Part shown: piece after piece, positions 22,391-36,289 of the stretch
Position numbering within the stretch: position 1 is the first letter of the stretch
How the letters are laid out: each line of letters opens with the position of its first letter
Assembly: GCA_026874595.1 (NCBI GenBank)
Contig: CM049309.1
Span: 46,344,079 to 46,408,078 of the forward strand
Reading direction: 5' to 3'
DNA length: 64,000 bases
Origin: Sipunculus nudus
Lineage: Eukaryota > Annelida > Sipuncula > Golfingiida > Sipunculidae
Position numbers and translations under genes: made by a program
Notes under the pieces: generated by a model
The model's input: the letters and a program-made list of their open reading frames with translations, nothing else
Told to the model about the DNA's origin: nothing
Databases searched by the model: none

Positions 22391-24065
22391 TGCCACCTAC
22401 ATTGACTTTTGCAGTGTATGCGCCTGCTTATTTCTACAGAGGAATTTGATACATCAGCGTAAAATTGGGCATGTTTATCGGGTAGCTTTATAGTGTACAA
22501 GACTTGTGGCGCCACCAACAATAATTGTATCCGCCAAAACGAAGTTTTTCGGAGTCTGTGTTTTTGACCAGGTTCCGCCGCCGCGTTCGTTCCCGGAGAA
22601 CTCCTCTGAGACTACTGGACGGATTTTTCCAAAACTTACACAAATTATCGGGTCACATGTGAACTGGTGCCTAAATAAGTGACCTTTACCTCTGACCTTT
22701 CTTCTCTGCCCAGCGTCCGTTTGTGCGTCTGTTTCCACACATAAACCCACAAATCTCCGGAACCGTTTGACCGATCAGGAAAAAATTTTAACACAAATGT
22801 AGCCCTGGGATAGCTTTATAACATAAACAAAAAAAAGTGGCGCCACCTGCAACCATGTTTGCACAGTGTCCATCTGTTCATCTGCCTTGGGTTGAAATCA
22901 CTCATATCTCTGCAGTGGTTTGACTAATTCACCTAAAATTCGGCATGCGTTTACATCCTAGATAGCTTTCTTGATTTTATTACAGGTGGCGCCACCTACA
23001 TTCACGTTAACGCTGCAGACATCCAAGCTCATATCTTTGGAACGGTTTGACCGATCAGGAAAATTTTTTTTACACAAATGTAGCGCTTGGATAGCTTTAT
23101 AACATACACAAAAATGGTGGCGCCTGCAGCCATTTTTGCACAGCGTCCATCTGTTTGTCTGCCTTAGGTTAAAAATCACTCATATCTCTGCAATGGTTTG
23201 ACTAATTCACCTGAAATTCGGCATGCGTATACATCCTTGATAGCTTTCTTGATTTTATGACAGGTGGCGCCACCTACCTTCACGTTAACGCTGCAGACAT
23301 CCAAGTTCATATCTTGGGAACCATTTGACCGATCAGGAAAAAAATTTACACAAATGTAGCCCTTGGATAGCTTTATAACATACACAAAAATGGTGGCGCC
23401 ACCTGCAGCCATTTTCGCACAGCATCCATCTGTTTGTCTTCCCTGGGTTAAAATCACTCATATCTCTGCAGTGGTTTGACCAAATTACCTGAAATTCGAC
23501 ATGCGTATACATCCCGCATAGCTTTCTTGATTTTATGACAGGTGGAGCCACTTACTTTCACGTTCACGCTGCAGACATTAATGCTTATATCTCCGGACTC
23601 GTTTGACCAATCAGGAAAAAAAATTTACACAAATGTAGCCTTTGGATATCTTTATAACATACACAAAAAGGGTGGCACCACCTGCAGCCCTTTTTTTTGT
23701 TCAGCATCCATCTGTTTGTCTGCTGTGGGATAAAATCACTCATATCTCTGCAGTGGTTTGACTTTTCCACATGAAATTTTGCATGTGTATACATCTTGGA
23801 TAGTTTCTCGTTCAAATAACAGGTGGCGCCACCTACAATCATGTTTATGTGATGTGTGTTTCCCCTTGCCACTCAATCCATGCCTCACTTCACCCGTCCT
23901 CTGATTTTGGCGGATATACACGTAGTCGCTTGTCGACTACCCATATTCTAGTTTTTGCACAGTGAATGGCCCTGCTTATTTCACAGGAGGGGTTTGACAT
24001 ATAAGTCTGACATTAGGCATATGTATATATCTCTTCGTTGTGTACAAGACTGGTGGTGCCAGCTA
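22390..24065 (+). repeat. Palindrome-centred repeat array S1
   Basis: About six alternating half-units, each carrying GGTGGCGCCACC or a one- to two-base variant. Perfect copies are at 22985, 23273, 23392 and 23822. Half-units alternate between a '...cctgcagccattttt' context and a 'cctacattcacgttaacgct' context, giving a higher-order unit of roughly 280 bp. The array ends 'tccccttgccactcaatcc' and 'gattttggcggata', as does S2. Minus-strand ORFs here simply mirror the repeat and are not genes. Confidence 0.85.
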
Positions 24066-24194
24066 CAATCATTGTATCCGCCAAAACAGAGTTTTGTGGA
24101 TACTATGTTTTCAGTCGGACGCCGCTACCGCTGCGACTGCCACTGCCGCATAGGTTTCCCGAGAACTCCTCCGTAACCACTGGGCAGAATTTTT

Positions 24195-25578
24195 AGCGAA
24201 CCTGTGAGCTTATGCGATGGTGTGGCGGCGTCCGTCGTCCGTCCGTCGTCTGTACGTTTACCCATACTATCTTGAAAACGGCAAGAGTTAGCATCACCAA
24301 ATTTTATGCAAAAAATTAGTCATCTAAAAAACTCTATCGGATTTTGCTTATTTTTTGGCTAACTGCATTTTCTTAGATTTTATAGGGAAAAAGCTTAAAA
24401 AAGCTTTAAGAATCTTCTTCTCTGAAATTGTTCAGCCTAATTGTCCAATATTTCACAGAAATGATCCCCGGAACAACCTTTCTCAAGTTTGTTCAAATGG
24501 TTTAAGTTCGGTGATTTTTGGCCGAGTTTCAGGAAGTTGAACTTAGTCATGTGTCCAAAAAAGCATACTAAAATTACAATCTCAGAAACGGCTGAAATTG
24601 TCATCACCAAATTTTATGCCAATGTTGGTCACATGAGTCATATCTGAAATTGAGGTATTGGTGGCGCCACCTGTATCAGCCTTTTTTGTACAGGGGTCAT
24701 CAGTGCCCGTATCATACTGACGTCTACAAAAAACTTCTTCTCTGAAACAATATGGCCAAATTGTTTAATATCGCACAGAAATGATCCTAGGGTAGTGCTT
24801 TCTGAATTTTGTTCAAATGGTCTCAGTTCAGTGATTTTTGGCTGAGTTATGGGAAGCTGAATTTAGTCATATGCTGTAACAGCCCATTTTAGCTCAGTGA
24901 CTACAAAGATCTTCTTCTCAAAAACCACTAGGCCCAAATTCTTAAATCTCACACATTAATTATCCTTAGATGTTGATAATTCAAGTTTGTTCAAATGGTT
25001 TTGGTTCAGTGATTTGTGGCTGAGTAATGGGAAGCTGAACTTAGCCATTTTCTGTATTTTCCCATATGAATTATAAACCTGTAAAACGTTTTATGACTGA
25101 CTCCACTGAGGCCAATTTGTTTAATATTTAATAAGAATAATCCCCTGAATAATTCTTATATTAATTGTCTTTTATGGTTCCAAAGAATGAATTTTGGCTG
25201 AATTATAAAGATTGAATTGAGTCATTTTACCATATATGTTAGCTGTGTGAAGCAGATACATCTAGCCTGGCACCTGTTTATCAGCATCCGTTACATCATG
25301 CTTCTAGACATTTAGATTTCAGGTTATCCTTGGTTAATATTGACAAGAATGTTTTATAAAATCTTTAAAAAAATGTAGATTTATGATTTTAGATATTCTT
25401 CATACCAGGGAATGTTTACAATCACAGGTATACAGCTGTCTGTGGGTATATAAAGATGGCTGTACATAGATTATAAATAATTGATATCCATACTCAACTG
25501 AATTCAAGATTTTGCCATCAGTGAGTTGTATATATCTGTATTATAATTTTGCATTCAATATGCATCTGTAGTAATTTT
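24195..25578 (+). repeat. GCGAAC-type repeat, copy R2
   Basis: Direct copy of R1, with GTCCGTC units after the head and a perfect GGTGGCGCCACC at 24660-24671. It is followed directly by R3 in tandem. Confidence 0.85.
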
Positions 25579-25579
25579 T

Positions 25580-26720
25580 AGCGAACTTGTGAGCTAATGC
25601 GATGGTGTGGCGGTGTCCGTCATCTGTACGTTACCAATACTATTTAAAAAACGACTGGAGCTAGCATCATGAAATTTAATGTAAAAATTAGCCACAGAAA
25701 AAATTATTCACAGAAATAATTTTTTATACCAATTCTCTCAAGTTTGTTTGAATGGTTCAAGTTTGGTGAATTTTGGCCGAGTTACAGGAAGTTGAACTTT
25801 GTCATCTGTCATAAAAAGCATACTAGAATGACAGTCTCAGAAACAGCCGGAGGTATCATCACCAAATTTTATGCCAGTGTTGGTCACATGAGTCATATAT
25901 GAAATTCAGGTATTGGTGGCGCCAACTGCATTGACCTTTTTTTTGCACGGGGGTCATTGGTCATCAGTACATTAACCCATAATATCTCAGGAATAGCAGG
26001 AGCTACCATCCCAAGATTTTATGCAAGAATCTGTCACATACCAATATTGTGGGATTCAGCTTATTTTTTTGCTATCTTCATTTACTTAGATTTTATAGTG
26101 AAAAAGCTGAAAAACTTTTAAAAGGCTTCTTCTGGTAAACGGTCCAGCCAAATTATTCAATATTTTACAGAAATGATCCCATAGGCAGGCCCTCTCAAGT
26201 TTGTTCAAATGGTTTGCATTTGATGAATTTTAGTGGAGTTACAGGAATTTGAACAGTCATTTGGCCAAGTAATCATACTGACAGTGTAATCTCAGAAATG
26301 ACAGTAGCTAGCATTACCAAGTATTGTGCAAATGTTGGTCACATGACTCATATTTGAAGTTGCTATTTTTGTGATGCCACCTACATGGACCTGTTTTTTT
26401 ATGGACAAACCCTCATAATTTTAGCCTCTTTCGGCTTAAAATGTTTATGATGAAACTGTCAAAATGAACTGTTCAATTTTTTTAAAAGAATTATCCTAGG
26501 ACATGGTTCTTTCAGTCATATCAGAAAACTTAAGTTGGTCTTATGGCCATTATCATGTCTATTTCAAACTGTGGACTGCAAAACTGTTCTTCTACAAAAT
26601 TATTGTTTCAATTATAACATCTGTAACATTGCACAAAAATTATTCTTAGGTGGCCTTTGTTCAAGTTTACTTGAATGATTTTTGGCAGAATTATTGGACC
26701 TTTTACAATGAAAGGACTGC
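25580..26720 (+). repeat. GCGAAC-type repeat, copy R3 (rearranged)
   Basis: Starts 'agcgaacttgtgagctaatg' immediately after R2. It then shows a shortened first part and a second pass through the 'gattttatagtgaaaaagc' segment near 26090, so it has an internal duplication or recombination relative to R1 and R2. Confidence 0.75.
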
Positions 26721-28125
26721 ACCTTTTATTATTCTAGATATTTTGATAAAAAGTTAATGAATATGTCAGCTTGAAAAAAAAAATCATTTTAGCCAAAGTC
26801 TTTTAGTATGTGTAAACAGATTTACTAACAGGCCAATATTGTGTCTGTATCTTTAAATAGGTTGAGAAACTGCCAATTCAAATTTGACAACAGATCAAGA
26901 GTTCATTCAGTGCAGCCAGATATAGGTCAAGACTTCAATCAGTGCAGCCAAGCACAAGGCATGTGATCACCTCATGGGTGACATGTGAACACCTCATGGG
27001 CACCATGTGATCACTTCATGGGTGTCATGCCCCTCAGGGCAGGGCCCCTGCATGAGCTTATACAATGGTGTGGCTACTATTTCAGATTTGACAACAGGCT
27101 AGAGGTTACTTCAAATATATTATGCACTGTAATTGACATATGAAAAATGTTTTCAGTCAGATTTTCAATATTTTAACACTGATTGATTATACATGTATAT
27201 AGTTCACAAGTAATATATTTATTAATATTTACAGAATATTATAATATTAATGTAATAATAAACATTAATTTGTACAGTAATGTAATAATTATGAATGTAA
27301 TAATAAACATTAATTTTTATTTTTATTTTTGGTATTCATTGATTATTACTTGCACCTTTGATGTGATTCATGTGGTCTACAGCATTCATATCATACCAAT
27401 TATTTGCTGAAAATTAATTAATCTTTATTTTTTCCCCAGTTTTCTTAACAACCTTGGAGATGTAAAAATCACCAATAATTTTTACCAAAAAAAAAATTGT
27501 AATTGTATTTAATATATGGCAATTAGAGAGTAACAAGAGGTATACTGAAGCATAATTATGAGATAAATTTATGAAGAGCAAATATAGGAGAAAAAAGTCA
27601 TCCACTTGCATATTGAACCAATCATGGTTCGATAGATCAATAGATCGATAGCTAGATAGCTAGATTAGAAAGCTAGATTATAGCTAGATAGACAGATAGA
27701 TATTACTTCACTATTTAAAGAGTATATTACACATTGCACAATATTATATCATATCAGAAAAGGTATGATTTCTAGATTGATTTCATAGATTAATAGATCA
27801 TTTATGCATGTAAACATGCATTGAATTATATTGTTATAAATAAATGAGTTATATTCAGTCTCCTTTTGTCTTTTTAAATTACTTCATTATTAATATTACT
27901 AATACCAATTTCACTTCAAATTAATAACGAAAACAAAATTATTATGTAAATAATCAGCAGCAGCCCACATCATATATCACTTAAATATGCCGTATACAAT
28001 ACCCATGTAAGTTTCTTATTGCTTAGTTTATTAATAAAAATATAAATATAAAAAATAATGTAAATTATTTCATTAATAATATAATATTCTGTAAATATTA
28101 ATAAATATATTTATTAATCGCATTA
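26721..28125. other. AT-rich non-coding stretch with short repeats
   Basis: Contains three ~27 bp tandem copies around 'catgtgatcacctcatggg' (26955-27030), two 'atgtaataataaacattaat' units near 27250-27315, and a GATA/TAGC microsatellite at about 27635-27705. No gene seen. Confidence 0.6.
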
Positions 28126-28129
28126 GGCC

Positions 28130-30075
28130 TGTAGGCCTTGTTTTAAATTCGGAATTATGACCTCTGACCTTTCCTCTCTGCCCAGCTTCCAGCTTTGTGC
28201 GTCTGTTTCCAAACATAAACCCACATATCTCGGGAACCGTTTGACCGATCAGGCTAAAAATTTTGTACAAATGTACCCCTTGGATAGCTTTATAACATAC
28301 ACTAAAAATGGTGGCGCCACCTGCAACCATTTTTGCGCAGCGTCCATCTGTTCATCTGTCTTGGGATAAAATCGCTCATATCTCTGCATTGGTTGGACTT
28401 ATCCACCTGAAATTTTGCATGTGTATACATCCTTGACAGCTTTCTTGATATTATGACAGGTGGCGCCTCCTACATTCACGTTTAAGCTGCAGACATCCAA
28501 GCTCATATCTCGGGAACCGTTTGATCAGTTTGGCCAAAATTTTGCATGTGTATAGATCTCCCATACTTTTTGCACAGCGTCCATTTGTTCATCTGCCTTG
28601 GGATAAAATTACTCATATCTCGGCAATGGTTTGACTTATCCACCTGAAATTTTGCATGTGTATACATCCTTGACAGCTTTCTTGATATTATGACAGGTGG
28701 CGCCTCCTAGATTCACGTTTTAGCTGCAGACATCCAAGCTCATATCTCGGGAACCGTTTGACCAGTTTGGCCAAAATTTTGCATGCGTATAGATCTCCCA
28801 TAGCTCTTTATCATACGCAAAAAAGATGGCGCCACCTGCAACCATTTTTGCACAGCGTCCATTTGTTCATCTGCCTTGGGATAAAATTACTCATATCTCG
28901 GCAATGGTTTGACTTATCTACCTGAACTTTTGCAGGTTTATACATCCTTGACAGCTTTCTTGATTATATGACAGGTGGCGCCTCCTACATTCACGTTTAC
29001 GCTGCAGATATCCAAGCTCATATCTCAGACACCATTTGACTGATTGGGCAGAAATTTTGCATGTTTATAGATCTCACATAGCTCTTTATCATACGCAAAA
29101 CTGGTGGCGCCACCTGCAACCAGTTTTGCACAGCGTCTGTCTGTTTGTTTGCCGTTGGATAGAATCACTTATATCTCGGCAGTGGTTTGACATATCTGCC
29201 TAAAATTTTGCAGTTTTTTTTACATCTTGGATAGCTTTCTGGATTTTGTTGCAGGTGGCGCCACCTACATTTATGTATACGCTGCAGACATTCAGGCTTA
29301 TATCTCAGGATTGGTCTGACACATCCCCCTGAAATTTTACATGTGTATAGATCTTACATAGCATTTCATCATACGCAAAACTGGTGGCGCCACCTGCCAC
29401 CATTTTTGCACAGCGTCCATTTGTTCATCTGCCTTGGGATAAAATTACTCATGTCTCGGCAGTGGTTTGACTTATCCACCTGAAATTATACATCCTTGAC
29501 AGCTTTCTTGATTTTATCACAGGTGGCGCCACCTACATTCACATTTACGCTGCAGTCATCCAAGCTCATATCTCGGGACCATTTGACAGATTGGGCAAAA
29601 TTGAGCATCTTGGATAGCTTTCTGGATTTTGTTGCAGGTGGCGCCACTTACATTTATGTATACGCTGCAGACATTCAGGCTTATATCTGAGGACTGGTTC
29701 CCCCTGAAATTTTGCATGTGTTTAGATCTCACATAGCTCTTAATCATACACAAAATTTGTGGCATCACCTGCCACCATTTTTTGCACAGCGTCCTTCTGT
29801 TTTTCTGCTGTGGGATAAAATCACTCATATACAAGTAGTGGATTGAATTATCTCCCTAAAATTTTGCATATGTATACAAATTGGACAGCTTTCTGGATTT
29901 TGTGGTAGGTGGGGCAACCTACATACACATTTCAGCTGCAGACATCAAGGTTATTATGCAACACACCTCACTCTATTTCCCCTTGCCACTCAATCCATGC
30001 CTCACTTCACCCGTCCCACTCTGATTTTGGCGGATACATGTAGTCGCTTGTTGACTACTCGTATTCTAGTTTTTT
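28130..30075 (+). repeat. Palindrome-centred repeat array S2
   Basis: About seven higher-order units of the same family as S1. Perfect GGTGGCGCCACC copies are at 28310, 29103, 29254, 29383 and 29522, with several single-base variants. Preceded by 'cgcattaggcctgtaggcct', a string that also occurs near 9540 and 30242. It ends in the same 'ccttgccactcaatccatgc' / 'gattttggcggata' tail as S1. Confidence 0.85.
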
Positions 30076-30159
30076 TGTGTTGTGTGCACCAATGCTAGAA
30101 TTTCAGCAGCGATGTTTGTTTTATTGTTTCTTGTTCTAAGTGTTTAGTGCTTGCATTGT

Positions 30160-30270
30160 TCATATACATGTTACACATGTACTTGAAAAGTAATGGTCCA
30201 GCATTGAAGCAATATACCTGGTGTAATCTCATTGCACAGGTTCGCATTAGGCCTGTAGGCCTTGTTTTTA
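30160..30270 (+). repeat. Short dispersed repeat shared with intron 2
   Basis: Ends 'ttgcacaggttcgcattagg' plus 'cctgtaggccttg' and matches 9450-9565 over about 110 bp. The last part also stands at the head of S2 (about 28118). Confidence 0.7.
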
Positions 30271-30559
30271 TGGGAATATGACACGAATGAAAATCTATAA
30301 ATTACGAGTATATGGCACATGTAATAAACAAAAACTGATTGAACTGTATCTCAAATGATTTAAAAAAAGTGATGTCTTTTTATTTCATGATATTCTTCAT
30401 GATCATTCAGTTTAATCATAAAAACTAATCCTAATTTATCAACCGTCTGTTTGACCTTCTGTCAGGTTATCTCTTCGGGTCGTAGTGTAAATGTCTGAAA
30501 AAAATATCGGTGATTTTGTGGATTGCGAGTTAATGAGACACATTGGCTAGATTAAATTT

Positions 30560-31025
30560 AACAAGAGCACCGCAAACGAGCATAATACGCCCGTCTTATA
30601 TCTTGTGACCTGTGACCCTGATTAATTATGTGTGAATTTTGCCGAGAATTAAATTCAGGTGAGAAATTTTATTTGTTAATAATTTACGAGTTTCATGAAT
30701 ATCCATCAGGTTTTTGGTAAGTCATTACGGCGCCACCAAGGTCTAGCAACCTCTGACTTCATAATATATGCATGGATTTGCCGGAAACGAACTTAAGTGA
30801 GATATTCTATTGGTTTATATTTCATCAAAATCCATCATATAATTGATAAGTTATCGCGGTGACACCGCAGAGTAGCCTCGGGACACTTCATTAAGTATGC
30901 GTGGATTTTGCATATAATCACACTCCAGATTATCTGTTTTGTAAGTAGTTTCGTGAGAATCCATCTTAGCTCTTGCTAGATATCGCGGCGACTATAAAAG
31001 TTTACGGACGGACGCAGGGGCGGAT
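30560..31025. repeat. ~130-bp degenerate tandem repeat
   Basis: Three diverged units, each containing 'atccatc' followed by a gCGgCG/gCGGtG segment (about 30700, 30825 and 30950). Starts 'acaagagcaccgcaaacgag'. No coding potential. Confidence 0.55.
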
Positions 31026-33560
31026 CCAATATTTAGGAAAGGGGGAGGGATATAACCAGGAGGACTAATGACAAAACCTAAAAAAAAAGTCCAGGTCTGG
31101 AAAAGAGTAGTCCTGGGGGCAAAAAAATTCTGAAACCCTAAAAAGGTTACAGCGGCTGAAAAAGGATGAACTGGACCGCGCGGGTGAAATTAACATCGTG
31201 CGATGCGCGATTTTTCAGCGCGTTTCTGCGCGCGGAAAATCGCACCAGTGTAAATCATGTGTCTCTTTTTCCATTCACGCGGAAACGTGCGAGGGTGAGC
31301 CTTCTTGTGGAGGTCAAGGACGCGAATGCAGTCTGCTTAAGGACGCCCCAGCATCGGCCTCTATCATGCATGGCGAGAGATACTTAACTGCTATTCTGCT
31401 TGTCTACTTTAATGCATGATTGTATATATTTTATATAACCATATATATGTGCTGCGGGGGTGTTTAATATGACGGACAGTGAATAATCTCTTATAGCCTA
31501 TATATATACGACCCCCACCCGCCTGTCAATATACACTATACCGTAATAAAAACTGTACGTTTCTGCAAATATAACGAAATTTTAAATGTATACATGCATA
31601 AAGTGAACTGTACAAAACAGACACATGCTAGACATGATGCCTGGAAGGCTGTGGGACGGGGAATCCCTTGTAAAAACAAGTCACGGGAAGGGGGTATTCC
31701 GCGGAAACGCGCGCATTTCCGAGCAAATGGAAAAGCTCAATTCATCGCGGTTTTTTCATTTTTTAACTCATTTAATATTTCACAGATCTTTAATAAACTT
31801 TACATGTGCATAGGTATTGGTAAGAGGACGAAGCCTTTTCAAAATGAGGTCATGATACTAGGAGAGTGACCTTGAATAGGTTTATTTTTGGTGAAAATCA
31901 CTCAAAATCTTAAATATCTCATTAAAAATTGCATGGATTGGTAAAAAAATCAGGTTGACCAAGCGTCTTGGATTTATTGGATTGTACGGAATGGGGGTGC
32001 CGCCAACTATAAACCTTTCCTTGTTTTTGAACCTGTTAATACTAATACTCGTTAATTGCCACTTTATAAGCTAAGTAATATAAGCTCTATAAGTCGATAA
32101 CTAATGGACAAATTTCTGCCATATTATGCACCTGCGTAGATAGGGGTTACAGGTTGAAGTTTACATAAATTGGGGCAATGACCTCAATTTGAGCGTGGTC
32201 ATGTCCTTGGATTTATCCATATTTGGTAAAAATTTATATATTATTCTCAAAAGGTGTATTTTCCTGAAAGTCAAAATGAAAGACGTAAGATGGTAAGTTG
32301 TCAGATGATTTCACAAACCAATTACCTTAACCTTGGTTTATCAAAGTCAGTTCTGACGAAATATAGGATTTCTGTGAAAGCCACAACGTTTGGAATCTGG
32401 TAAACTAGACCTAGGCTAAACCGACGGAAACATATACATTTTATTAAACCAAAACCTTTTGAAATTCTGCATTTTCATCTTCCAACCAAGACCTAAGACA
32501 TGTTTGAAAACTGGTGACCCAGGTTTTTTCATGGTCAAATCTGCGAAAACATTAGTGAATCTTATATCTGTGGAAGTAGTGCATATTTTTTAGAGGTGCG
32601 GACCTGAAATTCAATGGTTGGTGCTATTGAACCATGTGCATATGTAATGAAGGTAGATTATAAGTAATTAAGACTGCTTTACCAAAACAAATGTACTAGA
32701 ACCACTGTGTAGTGAAAGATATTTTGTTTCAAGTCAGATGACCTAGCTATTGTAGACATAGGCTTTGCGGTCTATAAGTAAGGTCAGCTATCTAATTATT
32801 TTTTTATTATTAATAATTTCTATATTATTATTATTTGCGTCATTTTGTAAAATTTTATTTTCACCTTGTGCAATTTTAGTTTTAATTATTATTAATAAAT
32901 TTTTAGTTATTTTTAAAATATTGGACCAGACCGCTTGGACCACACATTGATTTCACCAAGATCTAGAACATGTTGGAAATTTGGTGACCCTGACATTGGT
33001 TTTAAAGATCAAATATGCAAATGTATGGTCTTTTTTTAACGCTATATATATATATAACTTTAAAGTATTGCACATACTTAATCATTTTTCATTCGCATAT
33101 TGTTTTTAACCAAGTTGTAATACAAGTTCAAAAATTGGTTATTGACTCTCTCTTTCCAGTGATTTTGAACCGGTAAAGTGTCAATATTTACATCAGAAGA
33201 AGAGGGGCTGTTTTAAAGGGGGTATTCCCAATATCTGGGGATACTACAGCATCGCCGATGCCAGAAATTTCTATTTATCAATGGTACCCGTATTTGTCCA
33301 GACGATAAATGAAGTAACGTATGAACGTTAGGCTCCCATGACATCCCTTGCAAAAAAAAAAACTGTTCTTAAAGTATTTACTTGTTTTTGTTTTTTTTTT
33401 GTGCGGTTTAAATCCTGTAATGAAACGTGTTAGTTTATATGTGTGTGTGTGTCTTGAAGGAATTTAACATCTAATGGATATATGTATTTGTAAAGGCCGT
33501 CATTAATTCAAAGAATGCCACCTCATTAAAACTCTTTAAGGCGGCCACTTGTCTCTGGGA
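31026..33560. other. Non-coding stretch with one GC-rich patch
   Basis: 31160-31390 and 31660-31740 are CG-rich ('tgcgcgatttttcagcgcg', 'ccgcggaaacgcgcgcattt'), unlike their surroundings, and allow short overlapping ORFs at 31166-31419 with no recognisable domain. The rest is AT-rich with a short (TG)n near 33439. No gene supported. Confidence 0.5.
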
Positions 33561-34045
33561 AGGCTTAGGTGGCGTGCATTGGTCCGCATCATGATCCAGC
33601 TATACTCCTACCCAAAATGTAGTAAAATCTTCCGTGCATTAAGACACATATCGTAACCCTTTGACCTAGAAACTTTTAACTTGACAACAAGGTAGGTCCT
33701 TATTAATTCTCCTAGCATACAAAAAAGTAAGTAAAAAAAGTAGTGTTCTGGTCTGCAAAAAAAAATGGTATTCAACCTCCAAATAAATTGCTTCAGACAT
33801 GTCACAATAGGCCCCAGTAAAAAAATTCTATACCTTGTATGCAAAAAGTTAAAGAACGTCATTTACACGTATGCTTCTATCACCATGGAAAATTTGAAGA
33901 AAATCCATTTCATAAATTCTTCACAACTGCCACAGACACAATGGAAAAATTACTAAAATGACATGCAGCATTCTAAGTTGATAGAATTTACCAGTTCCAT
34001 AAATTAACTGAGTGTTTTGACCCCTGGGCCACTTGTTTTCGAAGG
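33560..34045 (+). repeat. Degenerate member of the hairpin-headed family
   Basis: Contains 'tcgtaaccctttgacctaga' and 'aacttttaacttgac', as after the hairpin at 41118 and 16670, and ends 'gacccctgggccacttgtttt', a variant of the family's right end. The hairpin head itself is missing. Confidence 0.55.
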
Positions 34046-36180
34046 GAAGTATTATATCGGGATGTGTCTGTCATCTGTGTATACTGCTGTGGATTGTCAC
34101 CTCACGTTTTACCACGGTCCTTTGCCAATTATTAACAAAAAGTCAGGGAAATTTATTCATATTGTTCTAACCATACTCACTACTCGGAGAGATGCCAGAT
34201 ATGGGTGAAGGTTCCGCTTTTGTTAATGAGATTAGACATGCAGTGCAAGCGTTTGACGGAATGCCTTATTTTATTGTATCATGAAATATGACAGGCGTCT
34301 GTACAGACCATTAAAGGGCTACGAAAGGTCTCGATAATATAAGTAAGTAGGTAACCCGAACCGGGCAATGTTAGGTATTATGGCATATCACTGATTGGTA
34401 TTTGAGCAGCTGCATGATAAGCCTATTCTTTATACGGGCCCATCCGACGTGCTGGTTATTTTTAACGGACACTGGTTCAAATATACCAATATCAATAAAT
34501 AATTCATGTATAATTCTCATTGGTTTAGACATAATTAAGCGTACGTAGATTCAGGATGCTGAATTGCACTAAAACACTAGTTGATCAAAACAAAATGGCG
34601 TCTCTGAAATGACAAACTTTGCATTCGGAAAACCTCGTCCGAATACGTTGGCTTCTAACCTCGGATGTACATAGGGGGCATGTACAATATTTCGGAGAGG
34701 CAAGGTCAAGGCCAGGTCAAATGCACACCTCATGAACGCTTTCTACGAACAAAACAATGTATTTTGTGTACAGGTACTGCCGATCCTCACATATTCTACC
34801 TTTTAGCAAAACATTGATCCAAGATTTAGAGGGGAAACTCAAAGGTTTACTGATTTGGACCGCACGAGGATATTACAGTTCACCCCATGTCCACCCCAAG
34901 TGGGCGATGCATGTGGCATTTGTGATTTACTGAGTTTTCTAGTTAAATTACTGTCGAAACTTTGTCATATTTGATGTATAGCAACATATCAAGCCCATTT
35001 AACACATTATTATGTAGGTGTATCCTTGGGCCATACATACATCCGAGGCTAGAAGCCAACTTATTCGGCCGAGGTGTTCCGAATGAACGAAATTAGTGTC
35101 AATATTTATCACGTTTCTTTAAAATATGTGAATATTTTTTAATGGAAATGTTATTTTCCCTATTAAGCCTGTTGTGGTTTTGTGTTTCTCAAGGAAAAGA
35201 GCCCCTGAAGCGACTGGGTTTCGACTCGTTTGCACTCAATGCCAAATTACAGGTATGCTTGTTCCGGGGCGACGTCTACAGGTGTATTGGTGCCGAAACT
35301 GACTGTGTGTAAAACTCGGAAGTCGGAAGCCGGAAGTCGGAAGCCAAGGATTTTTCATAAATAAAATGCTAAAACATGCACAAATTACCTCTAGATCAAC
35401 ACCATTTTAATTTCTATTGATAGAATAAAGTCTGTTCTATCATTCCATGAAGAATCATAGTTATCTATTCCGTAGATAAAGCTTTCGAATAATGCAAGGG
35501 CTGAACATTGTGTAGTACTGAGTCCTGGACTCAAGTCTACATTTCAGGGACTCGGACATGGAGTCGAGGTTCATCCGACTCGGAGGTGAGGACTCGAGGA
35601 ACAAAGGCCTATAGTGAAAAGGTCCGTCAGCGAAAAAAGGCTTTGTCCTGTAAGGCCTGATATCCAGACTGGAAAACCTACCATAAAGACCTGAATGTGC
35701 AAACTATTGATAGAATATTACAAAAACAAATTTAGACTATAGACCATGCCCAATCTCTGCATCAAGGTTTAAATGTAATTCCACAAAAAGTGAAAAAGCA
35801 CGTTTAAACTAACATAGCACTAGGGACCTGCACATGATGATCTTTCATCGAGTTAAAAAATGCTTAAAAAATAAATACATTTTTGTCGAAGCTTGCACAA
35901 CCGTGCTCCTTAACAATAACAGCACTGAAGAAAGTTCCAATCGTGACACCTTCCTGATGAGCTCTGCATGCAAGGTTTACAACAATGGTAACTACATGTA
36001 TATTGAAAGATGCTGATTGAGACATGGATGTGGTGAGTGCATGGTGTTGTGTCTTGCTTTGTGAACCTTCGTTGGGAACATTAGGATAAGAGTATCCTGT
36101 CTTTGTTTGGAAGAATAATGACTTTAAGGCCATTCGTGAAGAGTCTGAGACTTTTGTGTCAGAAGGTTTGTGTAATTAAA
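34046..36180. other. Non-coding stretch
   Basis: No gene recognised. A short tandem GGAAGTCGGAAGCC motif lies at 35320-35345, followed by a 'gactcgg' / 'gactcgag' rich segment at 35525-35600. Confidence 0.5.
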
Positions 36181-36289
36181 TTGGAACAGTATTGAGCCAG
36201 TGGCGGTTAAAATTCTGAGGGTAAAAGGTGAGTTGCCTGAATCGGACGAGACGGCTTTAGGAGAAATTGTGTTGGCTAAGGGCTTTTAG

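Noticed and set aside
22475-23921. Series of Cys/His-containing minus-strand ORFs
   Set aside because: They mirror the S1 repeat units. Indels between units change frame, and the Cys/His pattern arises from the repeated palindrome and its flanks.
22058-30075. CRISPR-like regular spacing of short palindromes
   Set aside because: The 'spacers' are themselves repeated, the unit is ~280 bp, there are no cas genes, and the genome is eukaryotic.
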